Origin: Arthrobacter rhizosphaerae
GTDB taxonomy: Bacteria; Actinomycetota; Actinomycetes; Actinomycetales; Micrococcaceae
DNA: 64,000 bases
Reading direction: 5' to 3'
Assembly (NCBI RefSeq): GCF_023062595.1
Contig: NZ_JALLAN010000003.1
Coordinates: 270,346-334,345, forward strand
Of this stretch, positions 28,020 to 36,109 are shown piece after piece. How positions within the stretch are numbered: position 1 is the stretch's first letter; each line of letters starts with the position of its first letter. The translations under genes were made by a program, and so were the position numbers. The notes beneath the pieces were generated by a model. That model had not been told where the DNA came from. It made no database searches and worked only from the letters and a program-made list of their open reading frames with translations.

Positions 28020-29957
28020 GTGTCAGACTCGCCCCGCATGCCGTCACACCGGGAGGATAGCCTCCCGGTGGATACCCAACGCGTCCTCAACGGTCGCTAC
28101 GAACTCGGCGAGCTGATCGGCCGGGGCGGCATGGCGGACGTCTATCGCGGGGTTGATACCCGCCTTGGGCGAACCGTTGCAGTCAAACTCTTGCGCCCTG
28201 ACCTGGCCAGGGATCCGCAGTTCCAGGCCCGTTTTAAGCGGGAGGCGCAGGCAGTCGCTGCCCTGAACCACTCTTCGATCGTTGCCATCTACGACACGGG
28301 CGAGCATGCTGTTCCGGGCGGCCCGGAGGACACCGTCAGGGTTCCATACATTGTTATGGAGTACGTCTCGGGCAAGACCATAAGGGATCTCATCCGTGCA
28401 GATGAAGTCACTATCGACCAGGCGATAGATTTCTCGTTGGGCGTTCTGTCGGCTCTTGAATACAGCCACAAAGCAGGAATCGTCCACCGTGACATCAAGC
28501 CTGCGAACGTCATGTTCTGCACCAACTCCAACTCAGTCAAAGTCATGGACTTCGGAATTGCCCGGGCCATGGCGGACTCATCAGCCACGATGACGCAAAC
28601 GCAGGCTGTCGTGGGAACAGCACAATATCTGTCACCGGAACAGGCACGTGGTGAAACCGTGGATGCGCGCAGCGACCTGTATTCAGCGGGCTGCCTTTTG
28701 TATGAAATGCTCGCCGGACGGCCCCCGTTCATTGGGGACAGTCCTGTGTCGGTCGCCTACCAGCACGTCCGGGAAATTCCCGAGCCTGTCAGCACCCTTA
28801 ATCCCGACGTCACTCCTGCCTTGGACACCGTTCTGGCCAAGGCGCTCCAAAAGAACCGCGCGGATCGCTTCCAGGATGCTGCTGCGTTCCGTCGGGCTTT
28901 GCGGGCTGCCCGCAATGGCGTGGCTGTGCCCGAACTCTTGGCAACTGAAGCACCGACTGATCCGAACCATACCGTCCCGCTGACGGAGCGGGCTGTTGAG
29001 ACTACAGCTTTATCGCTCACTGGCGCCAAGTTCCTCGACGAGTCGCCTCGCGGCAGGATCAGGCCTATGAGTGACACGTCCGGAGAAGACGGCGCCCTTT
29101 CGGTGAGCGCTGGCGGAGCCTACGATTCACCTGGCGCAGCGGAATTGCCGCTCAGCTTTGAACCGGAGCGCGAGCGTACACCGCGGCAGAGATCCCGCCG
29201 TCGGACGTGGATCGCCACTTTGGTCATCTTCACCTTGTTGGTGCTGGGAGGCGGTGGCGTGTGGGTCTACAGCATTGTTAACCAGCCCCCGCCTCCGGTG
29301 GCGCGGGTGGATATCCCGGCTGTGGCTTCGCTGACTGAGTCTGAAGCCCTGCAAAAGCTCTATGGGGCCGGCCTCAATCCGCAGATTAAGCGGCTCCAAC
29401 ACGACAACATTGCCAAGGGGGTCGCGATCGGAACAGTTCCTGCGGCCGGGACGTCCTTGGATCCGGATTCAGATGTCATCCTGAACATCTCCGAGGGTCC
29501 CAGCGCCGTAAAGATCCCTGAGGGTCTGGCCGGGAGAACTGAGGCTGCGGTACGGGATGTCCTCCGCCAATCCGGTCTGGTGGGGGCACCGGTAACCACC
29601 ATGGCCAACAGCGCCACTGTTCCAGCGGGCATCGTCATCACCACCAATCCTGCCCCGGGGCAAGTGGTGGCAGTAGGCAGCACGGTCGAGATCGTGGTCT
29701 CCACCGGGAAGGTTTCCATGCCGGAACTGCGGGGATTGCCCAAGGCAGAGGCAGAGGCTGCGCTGAAGAACCTCGGTCTGGTGATGGTGCTTCGGGAAGT
29801 CGAAAATACCCAGGTGGAACCCGGGCGGGTGACAGAGCAAAGCGACCCGCTGAATGCTCTCGTAGAACAGGGCAAGACCATAACCGTTACCGTGGCGAAG
29901 GCCGCGCCTCCGCCCACACCCAGCCCCACACCGACAGCCACGCCGTCCAAGAAGTAG
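28020..29957 (+). CDS. pknB: Ser/Thr protein kinase PknB with three PASTA domains
   Basis: 645 residues. The kinase domain (about 27-295) has Lys56, HRD 156-158, DFG 177-179 and activation-loop Thr residues at 190, 192 and 194. The juxtamembrane basic stretch RQRSRRRT leads into a membrane helix (397-419), then three PASTA units (from about 429, 496 and 565) and a Pro/Thr tail. This is the essential PASTA kinase that senses muropeptides/lipid II and controls cell-wall synthesis and division. GTG start 13 bases after pknA; last gene of the operon. Confidence 0.95.
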   Translation: MSDSPRMPSHREDSLPVDTQRVLNGRYELGELIGRGGMADVYRGVDTRLGRTVAVKLLRPDLARDPQFQARFKREAQAVAALNHSSIVAIYDTGEHAVPGGPEDTVRVPYIVMEYVSGKTIRDLIRADEVTIDQAIDFSLGVLSALEYSHKAGIVHRDIKPANVMFCTNSNSVKVMDFGIARAMADSSATMTQTQAVVGTAQYLSPEQARGETVDARSDLYSAGCLLYEMLAGRPPFIGDSPVSVAYQHVREIPEPVSTLNPDVTPALDTVLAKALQKNRADRFQDAAAFRRALRAARNGVAVPELLATEAPTDPNHTVPLTERAVETTALSLTGAKFLDESPRGRIRPMSDTSGEDGALSVSAGGAYDSPGAAELPLSFEPERERTPRQRSRRRTWIATLVIFTLLVLGGGGVWVYSIVNQPPPPVARVDIPAVASLTESEALQKLYGAGLNPQIKRLQHDNIAKGVAIGTVPAAGTSLDPDSDVILNISEGPSAVKIPEGLAGRTEAAVRDVLRQSGLVGAPVTTMANSATVPAGIVITTNPAPGQVVAVGSTVEIVVSTGKVSMPELRGLPKAEAEAALKNLGLVMVLREVENTQVEPGRVTEQSDPLNALVEQGKTITVTVAKAAPPPTPSPTPTATPSKK

Positions 29958-30034
29958 GACCGTGAGCAGGTGCTCCTGTCCTGCTGAAGAGCACGCTGAG
30001 TTGCTCAGGCCCCTGACAGTGAGGCCCGTAAGCC

Positions 30035-30676
30035 TCAGTGCTTGATGAGCGGGCTCAACTTCCCGGCACGTGCGGCAGCCCCGGTCATTCCCAGGGACTC
30101 CAGCCAGTTCCCCAGCATTTGGTACCCGCCCTCTGTCAGAACGGACTCAGGGTGGAACTGCACGCCGCTCAAAGGCGCGGTCCGGTGCCTAAGCCCCATG
30201 ATCACACCGGTGGCGGTTTCGGCAGTGATTTCCAGGACTTCCGGAATGGTCCCTCGAACCGCTGCCAGGGAGTGGTAGCGGGTTGCTGTGACAGGGGAGG
30301 GCAGGCCAAGAAACACGTCTGTCCCGTGGTGTTCAACCAGTGAGGTTTTTCCGTGCATCAGCTCGGGGGCATGGGTCACTGTTCCGCCGTACGCTTCGGC
30401 GAGGGCCTGATGTCCCAGACAAACCCCGAACATGGGTTTGCTCTGGTCTCCGCACCATTTGATCAGTTCGATGCAGACGCCTGCCTCAGCGGGGGTGCCC
30501 GGCCCGGGGGAGACGAGTACGCCGTCGCGGGTTTCAGCGAGCTCGATGGCCTCGGCGAGGGTGACGTCGTCGTTACGGACCACCGTGGTTTCCGCGCCCA
30601 GCTCCTGGAGATAACCAACCAGGGTGTAAACGAAGCTGTCGTAGTTGTCCACGACAAGGATTTTGGTTGTGCTCAT
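30035..30676 (-). CDS. Glutamine amidotransferase, aminodeoxychorismate/anthranilate synthase component II
   Basis: 213 residues, class I amidotransferase. The catalytic Cys is in FGVCLGHQ and the His-Glu pair in VQFHPESVLTEGG; it begins KILVVDNYDSFVYTLVGYLQELG. It supplies ammonia from glutamine to PabB or TrpE. The actinobacterial gene at this locus beside pknB and crgA is usually annotated trpG/pabA, and the two roles cannot be separated by sequence alone. ATG at 30676 overlaps the preceding small gene by 4 bases. Confidence 0.9.
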   Translation of the reverse strand: MSTTKILVVDNYDSFVYTLVGYLQELGAETTVVRNDDVTLAEAIELAETRDGVLVSPGPGTPAEAGVCIELIKWCGDQSKPMFGVCLGHQALAEAYGGTVTHAPELMHGKTSLVEHHGTDVFLGLPSPVTATRYHSLAAVRGTIPEVLEITAETATGVIMGLRHRTAPLSGVQFHPESVLTEGGYQMLGNWLESLGMTGAAARAGKLSPLIKH

Positions 30677-30843
30677 GGTTGGGTTACTGAACCAATCGTT
30701 GAGTCGGTGAACTGAGTGAACTGTGAGAGCCAGGGAAACAGGAACTGCACCATGAGGACCACTGCCGCGGCCGCCAGCACCAACGACGTCAGGATGCGCA
30801 GCCACAGGGGACCGGGAAGGTGACGGAATATCCAGCCGTACAT
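30673..30843 (-). CDS. Small conserved membrane protein upstream of pabA
   Basis: 56 residues, start at 30843: MYGWIFRHLPGPLWLRIL, then one membrane helix (about 17-40) and a short polar tail. It sits 2 bases after the sortase stop and overlaps the pabA start by ATGA, so it is translationally coupled to both. Short proteins of this type are common at this locus in actinobacteria; I do not know a function. Confidence 0.75.
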   Translation of the reverse strand: MYGWIFRHLPGPLWLRILTSLVLAAAAVVLMVQFLFPWLSQFTQFTDSTIGSVTQP

Positions 30844-30845
30844 AC

Positions 30846-31622
30846 TTAACCCTCCCCGCGGGCTTTGGCCACTTGCCTGGCAATTTCGGCCGGCGGTCCT
30901 GCCGAGGCAGGCTGCCATCGTTCGAGCACTGAGTACGCAATGATGCGCTCCTGTGCGCCGAAGCGCGGGTTGCAGCTGGTCATGGTCAGGAAGCTTTCAG
31001 TCGGGGTCGCCGCGGGCTGGGCCGGCACTGGCAGCAGCACGTCTGTGCTGGTGGGCAGTACCACCTGGTTGTTACGGAAAACGTAGACGTAGTATCCATC
31101 CTTGGTTTGGACGTAGATCTTGTCCCCGGGCACGAGGGTATGGATGTTATCCAGTACGGCGCCGTGGGTTTGCCGGTGGCCTGCCACAGCGAAGTTCCCC
31201 ACCGCTCCAGGCATGGACGTGTTCTTGTAGTGGCCCAGTCCCAGGGTATCCAGGACGTCAGTGGACGTACCCTGGGCGATGGGCCGCGTGTAGTCAGCTC
31301 CGAACCGGGGGACGTACATGATTCCAATTGTTCCGCCATGACTTGGAGGTTCTGAGACCACGGGCGGTCCATAGTCTGCCGGATTCGAGGGAGCGGCAGA
31401 TGGCGGTGCGAGAGGTCCCAGTTCCTGGACGAAGTTCTTTATGGCTTCACTCTGTTTGGCATCGGACTCAACGTTGGTCCACCATAATTGCCAAGCCACG
31501 AACAGCAGCAGAATGACCCCCGCCGTAATCAGCAGCTCACCCATGATCTGGACAGCGGTGCGGAGAACACCGGCGCGCGGCGGTGGCACAGCAACACGCG
31601 TCTCCTTCTCCTGCAGCAGCAC
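30846..31622 (-). CDS. Class E sortase
   Basis: 258 residues. One membrane helix (about 27-44) is followed by an extracellular sortase barrel with His149 (AVAGHRQTHG), Cys217 (FLTMTSCNPRFG) and Arg226 (AQERIIAY), the catalytic triad. The genomic place between crgA and pabA matches actinobacterial SrtE. Class E enzymes prefer LAXTG signals, and the surface protein at 3.2-7.8 kb ends in two LANTG motifs. Confidence 0.9.
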   Translation of the reverse strand: MLLQEKETRVAVPPPRAGVLRTAVQIMGELLITAGVILLLFVAWQLWWTNVESDAKQSEAIKNFVQELGPLAPPSAAPSNPADYGPPVVSEPPSHGGTIGIMYVPRFGADYTRPIAQGTSTDVLDTLGLGHYKNTSMPGAVGNFAVAGHRQTHGAVLDNIHTLVPGDKIYVQTKDGYYVYVFRNNQVVLPTSTDVLLPVPAQPAATPTESFLTMTSCNPRFGAQERIIAYSVLERWQPASAGPPAEIARQVAKARGEG

Positions 31623-31795
31623 TGATTCTCCCCTTCGGCGTGAGCGGCGGCACCGGCGCCGGCTGAATTACAGCTAGAATTGGCTGCTAGTAAGAATTCA
31701 GACGTGACCAAGAGGGCACTGACCGCCGGCGTTTCCTCATTGCAGGATACCAAGCCAGGGCCGCCACTCTTGATTCAGCCCGCCAAGGAGGACCC

Positions 31796-32047
31796 GTGCC
31801 CGAGTCGAAGCCACGCAAGAGGACTGCATCCGCGGCACAGCCGGCAGCAGCGCAGGCGTACAAGCCAAACCCTGTATGGTTCAAGCCCGTGATGTTCGGC
31901 CTGATGATCATCGGGCTGCTCTGGATCATCACTTACTACATCAGCGAAGGTGCTTTTCCTGTTCGCGAATGGGAGTCCTGGAACATTGTTGCGGGATTTG
32001 GCATCGCCATCCTCGGCTTCCTTATGACAACTCGCTGGCGTTCCTGA
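31796..32047 (+). CDS. crgA: Cell division protein CrgA
   Basis: 83 residues, GTG start with a strong AAGGAGGA Shine-Dalgarno. A basic cytoplasmic N-terminus (KPRKRTASAA) precedes two membrane helices (about 29-50 and 62-79), matching the WhiP/CrgA family that works with FtsZ, FtsI and other septal proteins. Divergent from the sortase gene, as in other actinobacteria. Confidence 0.92.
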   Translation: MPESKPRKRTASAAQPAAAQAYKPNPVWFKPVMFGLMIIGLLWIITYYISEGAFPVREWESWNIVAGFGIAILGFLMTTRWRS

Positions 32048-32094
32048 ATACCTGAGGTGTTCGTCCATTCCCTTTGGACAGTGAGAGCTGAAGC

Positions 32095-32700
32095 ATGACT
32101 GCTGAAGGCAACGGCACCATCGTCGGCGACGACGGACTGGCGAGACCCCCGTGGGCGGCTAATGACCCGCTGCTGCGCGAGTACTACGACACCGAATGGG
32201 GACTTCCCGTTCGTGATGAGCAGGGGCTGTATGAGCGCATCAGCCTTGAAGCCTTTCAGGCCGGACTCTCCTGGGCAACCATTCTGCGGAAACGTCCCGC
32301 ATTCCGTGCAGCTTTTCATAACTTCCACCCCGAGACTGTCGCTGCCTTTACCGAGGCAGACGTCGAACGGCTGCTGCTGGATTCCGGAATCGTCCGGAAC
32401 CGGCTCAAGATCCGTGCAGCCATTACGAATGCCCAGGCCACCATCGCATTGAGGCCCGACGGCGGCTTGGTGGACTTTGTGTGGGGGTTCAAACCTCCAA
32501 CCACACCCAGGCCGACGACGCTTGCGGAGACCGCCACTACGTCGCCTGAATCAATCGCCCTGTCCAAAGCTCTCCGCAAGCGCGGATTTGTGTTCGTTGG
32601 ACCAACCACCATGTACGCCCTGATGGAAGCCATCGGGATGATCGACACCCATCTTGTGGATAGCCATAGGAGAGGTTCGTCCGGCATCTGGAGTTCTTAG
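32095..32700 (+). CDS. DNA-3-methyladenine glycosylase I (Tag family), atypical
   Basis: 201 residues. Segments EYYDTEWGLPVRDEQGLYERISLEAFQAGLSWATILRKR and RKRGFVFVGPTTMYALMEAIGMIDTH match Tag, which excises 3-methyladenine from DNA. Compared with E. coli Tag as I remember it, the zinc ligands appear lost: the N-terminal Cys of the CGW motif is Pro, the YHDNEWG His is Tyr, and the C-terminal Cys is absent. It may fold without zinc. It lies 47 bases after crgA. Confidence 0.85.
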   Translation: MTAEGNGTIVGDDGLARPPWAANDPLLREYYDTEWGLPVRDEQGLYERISLEAFQAGLSWATILRKRPAFRAAFHNFHPETVAAFTEADVERLLLDSGIVRNRLKIRAAITNAQATIALRPDGGLVDFVWGFKPPTTPRPTTLAETATTSPESIALSKALRKRGFVFVGPTTMYALMEAIGMIDTHLVDSHRRGSSGIWSS

Positions 32701-32743
32701 CCTCTGCCCGAGTAAAGCCGCGGCACTTCGCCTGTGGGCAAAG

Positions 32744-33284
32744 TTATCCACAGTGTGCATAAGTTCCGGCCACCCTGGCGGCTTGGCCCCGGTAGAAGCC
32801 ACAACGCTGTAGTTCCGGCCAAATCACACTTTTGTAAGTTATTAACACTGTGGATCCACCTGTGGATATCCAAGGACCTACTGAAACTTTCCAACGGCGC
32901 GGGCTCCTGCACCTTCTTCTCCACAGACCTTCCACAAAGTTATCCACATTTGGGGATAACCTCTCCTGCTACCCGCTACTCACCTCTCATTTTCGTCCCA
33001 GTGGCAGGGAATACCGCCAATCCACAGACAGCCCGCGTTATTAACACCTGTGCATAATCCTGTGGATTTGAGCATCAAGGCACCCTTTGAGCGTTCACAA
33101 GGGAGCTTGGAAGTGGGAAAAGTTGTCCACTTAACAACAATCACGGTCTCCTTAGTTATCCACAGTTGGGGACAAAAGTGCCCGCCACTCGTGGAAAACC
33201 GCCAGCACTGGGCTTCTGTCCCGCCGAATGACCTGAACTACAGCCATGTAAGTTACTCACAATGTGGATAAGCCGTGTGGATAA
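32744..33284. other. Cluster of five perfect DnaA boxes outside the dnaA locus
   Basis: Perfect TTATCCACA occurs at 32744-32752, 32940-32948 and 33156-33164 (plus strand) and 33263-33271 and 33276-33284 (minus strand). Near matches include TGTGGATAT at 32861, TGGGGATAA at 32951, TGTGCATAA at 32754 and 33049, and TTGTCCACT at 33123. Two copies of GTTATTAACAC lie at 32838 and 33037. The 700-base spacer between convergent genes (tag and rhomboid) has no coding capacity. It looks like origin or DnaA-titration DNA. Confidence 0.75.
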
Positions 33285-33344
33285 AGTTCCATGGACCGAC
33301 GGCCCGCCTATTCCCGGGTCGCGTAGCCGCATAATCGGTGCCAC

Positions 33345-33375
33345 AAAAAACCCCGGTGGCCTCAGGCCACCGGGG
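33345..33375 (-). terminator. Intrinsic terminator of the rhomboid gene
   Basis: CCCCGGTGGCC (33351-33361) and GGCCACCGGGG (33365-33375) form an 11-bp stem with a TCA loop. On the minus strand the hairpin is followed by a run of six T (33345-33350). Confidence 0.88.
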
Positions 33376-33406
33376 GATAGGTGCAGGAAACAGGTACGCG
33401 GGGATC

Positions 33407-34288
33407 CTAAGCTGTTGCCACCCGGAACCAGGACAGGGCCACCAAAGCCACAAGCACCAGTACAAGACCGGCGGCCTGGAGAAGCCCCCGCCGCTTGCCC
33501 TTGGGCGCATAGGCAACAACTGCGGCACATGCGGCACCGGTGATGAGCCCGCCCAGGTGAGCCTCCCACGCGATGCCGGGGACAATGAATCCAATGACGC
33601 CGTTGATCGCGATCAGGACCCAGAGCTGCCGTGTATCACCGCCGCGGTGCCGTTGGACCACCAGCATGGCGCCGAAGAGTCCAAAGATGGCGCCCGAAGC
33701 ACCGACCACTCCAACAAGGCCCTGGCCTGGAAGCACAACGGGATTCAGCACCAGGTAGCCAACAGAGCCGCCTAGGGCGGAGAGGACGTAGATGGCCAGG
33801 AATCGGGCCCGGCCCAGCAGGGGTTCAAGGGCTTGGCCGAACATCCACAGCATGTACATGTTCAACACGATGTGCAGGATGAAGCCAGGGGAATGCAGGA
33901 AAGCGGCCGTCAGCATCCGCCACGGCTCGAAGGCCCCGTATTTGGGGCTGACAAAGACGTTGTTGTACGCGAACTGCTCGTAGACAAACTGGCCGGGAAT
34001 AACCCACTGCAGCACGTAGACCAGTGCACAGACGGCGATAATCGCGAACGTCACCAACGGCCGGCCCGTGGCAACGGCACCGCCGTAAACGGTCCTGACG
34101 CCCGGCGTCGCCCGTGCTGCTTCGTTGACGCAGTCAACGCATTGGAACCCGACGGCGGCCGCCCGCTGGCATTCCGGACACGCAGGCCGGCCGCAGCGCT
34201 GACACCTGACGTAAGAAGGCCTGTCCGGATGCCTGGGGCAAACCGGGATCTGTGCGGACGGCTCGGCCGCCGGTATTCCGTAACTCAT
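33407..34288 (-). CDS. Rhomboid family intramembrane serine protease with N-terminal zinc-binding segment
   Basis: 293 residues. The N-terminus has a Cys/His-rich segment (Cys17, His20, Cys29, Cys32, Cys37, Cys40, Cys50, Cys53), then six to seven membrane helices. Catalytic Ser198 is in GASGAIFG and His244 in WEAHLGGL. It would cleave membrane proteins within the bilayer. The start MSYGIPAAEPS at 34288 is chosen; the longer frame overlaps the cyclophilin gene upstream. Ten bases separate it from that gene, so both may share a promoter. Confidence 0.9.
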   Translation of the reverse strand: MSYGIPAAEPSAQIPVCPRHPDRPSYVRCQRCGRPACPECQRAAAVGFQCVDCVNEAARATPGVRTVYGGAVATGRPLVTFAIIAVCALVYVLQWVIPGQFVYEQFAYNNVFVSPKYGAFEPWRMLTAAFLHSPGFILHIVLNMYMLWMFGQALEPLLGRARFLAIYVLSALGGSVGYLVLNPVVLPGQGLVGVVGASGAIFGLFGAMLVVQRHRGGDTRQLWVLIAINGVIGFIVPGIAWEAHLGGLITGAACAAVVAYAPKGKRRGLLQAAGLVLVLVALVALSWFRVATA

Positions 34289-34298
34289 AGGAGCGGAA

Positions 34299-34844
34299 TC
34301 AGAGCTGTTCGATGTCGATGCTGTTGATGGTGACGTCCTCGACGGGACGATCGCCCATGCCGGTGCGGACACCCTCGATGGCGTCAACTACCTTCTTTGA
34401 TTCCTCGTCAGCCACTTCACCGAAGATGCTGTGCTTACCCTGCAGCCAGTCGGTGGGGATGGTGGTAATGAAGAACTGCGAGCCGTTGGTGCCCTTGCCC
34501 ATCTGGATTCCGGCGTTCGCCATGGCCAGCTTGTAGGGTTCGTTGAACGTCAGTTCGGGGTGGATTTCGTCGTCGAACTTGTATCCCGGTCCGCCAATGC
34601 CGCGTCCCAGGGGATCGCCGGCCTGAATCATGAAGTCCTTGATGATGCGGTGGAAGATGGTGCCGTTGTACAAGGGGGTACCTGTCTTGTCCTCACCGGT
34701 TTCGGGGTGGGTCCAGGCCTGCTCGCCCGTTGCCAGTCCGACGAAGTTCTTGACGGTCTTAGGGGCGTGGTTGCCGAAGAGGTTGACGACGATGTCGCCG
34801 AGGCTCGTGTGAATGGTTGCTTTTGCAGTTGCGATGGCAGTCAT
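34299..34844 (-). CDS. Cyclophilin-type peptidyl-prolyl cis-trans isomerase
   Basis: 181 residues. FHRIIKDFMIQAGDP, NGSQFFITT and HSIFGEV are cyclophilin active-site segments (Arg and Phe of the catalytic pocket are present, and Trp in TDWLQGKH). No signal peptide is seen, so a cytoplasmic folding helper. The ATG at 34844 is chosen because the family begins near this point. Corresponds in position to mycobacterial ppiA. Confidence 0.93.
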   Translation of the reverse strand: MTAIATAKATIHTSLGDIVVNLFGNHAPKTVKNFVGLATGEQAWTHPETGEDKTGTPLYNGTIFHRIIKDFMIQAGDPLGRGIGGPGYKFDDEIHPELTFNEPYKLAMANAGIQMGKGTNGSQFFITTIPTDWLQGKHSIFGEVADEESKKVVDAIEGVRTGMGDRPVEDVTINSIDIEQL

Positions 34845-34998
34845 AAGGCCATTGTTCCACGGTGGCTCCGGGCGCAAAGAGTCTGGACAGGAGTTCCGCG
34901 CTGGGTGAAATCCATCCGAATTGCCGCTGAAGAATAGCCGGTGAGGTTCAATCCACGTAGGCTAACGAAAGAACCGCCACATTAATCGGGAGGTAGTT

Positions 34999-35985
34999 GT
35001 GAAGAAATCGGATCGTATTGCCCGCGACGTGGAGCACTCAGTGAGCTCCGCAGTAGAGAATGCCAAGGACTGGGCCGGCCCCCGCGTGGAGGCTGCGGTG
35101 GACTGGGCAGTTCCCCGCCTGCAGCATGGCATTGACACCGCATCTCCCAAGATTCAGGAAGGGTTGAAATCAGCGGCCCATAACCTGGCCGACGGCGTTG
35201 CCACCGTCACCCCCCGTATCCAGGATGGCCTGGCCACCCTGGCCCCGAAGATCCATGACGTAGTAGAAGGCGCGACTCCGCGGCTTCACGAGGCTCTGGA
35301 TAAGGCCACCCCGGTTATTGCCAATGCCCGCGACCGCGTTGTGGTGGAATACCTGCCGCGTCTTTCAGACCAGATCGGCCAGGCATCGGAAGTGGTCCAT
35401 CGCACGTTGGAGAATGCCCCGGCACGCGTGGACGCAGTGGCACAGAAGCTCGGTGACGTGGGAATTGTCCACACCATCCAGGAGCAGGCACAGACCACCG
35501 GCCATCAACTGAAGGCCGCCGCTGCTGAAGCCACTCGCGCCGTCACGAAGGAAAAGGCTGCGGCGCCGAAGTCGAAGAACCGCGGCCTGCTGATCTTCGG
35601 AGTAATTGCTGCCGCCGTGGCAGCAGGTGTAGCAGCTTGGAAGGCCTCCAAGCCCGTGGAAGATCCCTGGAAGACGCCCACGCCTGTGGACACGACTCCG
35701 GTGACACCGGCCCCGGTTCCTGCGACCTCCGTCGGAGATGCCCTTGCCGACGGCAAGCATGCAGCAACCGGTGTGGTGGCAGATACGGGTGAGGATGTTG
35801 CGGACGCCGCTGACAAGGCAGCCGACTCCTCCAGTGACGTCGCCTCAGCTGCCGGTGACGCTGTCGAAGCTGCCAAGGACGCCGGTGCCAAGGTGGCCAC
35901 GGATGCCAAGACTGCTGTGAAAAACATCGCCGCCAGCCTGAACACCAACGGAACCAGTGAAGCGGAAAAGTCCACTGAGAAGTAA
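34999..35985 (+). CDS. Unknown membrane-anchored protein with amphipathic tandem repeats
   Basis: 328 residues, GTG start preceded by GGGAGGTAG. Residues about 15-140 hold imperfect repeats of 11-18 residues of the form TPRIQDGLATLAPKIHDVVEGA, predicted as long amphipathic helices like LEA or apolipoprotein repeats. One membrane helix follows (about 199-216, LLIFGVIAAAVAAGVAAW). A Pro/Thr linker with DPWKTP and an Ala/Asp/Lys-rich C-terminal helix (about 245-315) complete it. I do not recognise a named family. The DPW motif after a membrane helix recurs in actinobacterial envelope proteins. A role in membrane or envelope organisation is a guess. Confidence 0.8.
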   Translation: MKKSDRIARDVEHSVSSAVENAKDWAGPRVEAAVDWAVPRLQHGIDTASPKIQEGLKSAAHNLADGVATVTPRIQDGLATLAPKIHDVVEGATPRLHEALDKATPVIANARDRVVVEYLPRLSDQIGQASEVVHRTLENAPARVDAVAQKLGDVGIVHTIQEQAQTTGHQLKAAAAEATRAVTKEKAAAPKSKNRGLLIFGVIAAAVAAGVAAWKASKPVEDPWKTPTPVDTTPVTPAPVPATSVGDALADGKHAATGVVADTGEDVADAADKAADSSSDVASAAGDAVEAAKDAGAKVATDAKTAVKNIAASLNTNGTSEAEKSTEK

Positions 35986-36018
35986 CTGACGGCTGCCGCG
36001 AAAGCGGGTCGAAAATGG

Positions 36019-36048
36019 GGAAGGGCTCCGCCGAGGCGGGGCCCTTCC
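36019..36048 (+). terminator. GC-rich hairpin after the amphipathic-repeat gene
   Basis: GGAAGGGC (36019-36026) pairs with GCCCTTCC (36041-36048), with an inner CCGCC/GGCGG stem. No T-run follows, so it is a moderate terminator at best. Confidence 0.55.
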
Positions 36049-36109
36049 TGCACGTGGATACCGTGCAGTACCGGCTAAGGACAACCGTATCGGTGCTAAA
36101 TTTGGACTG

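Noticed and set aside
30018-30040. Hairpin TGAGGC/GCCTCA between pknB and pabA
   Set aside because: Only six base pairs and overlapping the pabA stop codon; too weak to call a terminator.
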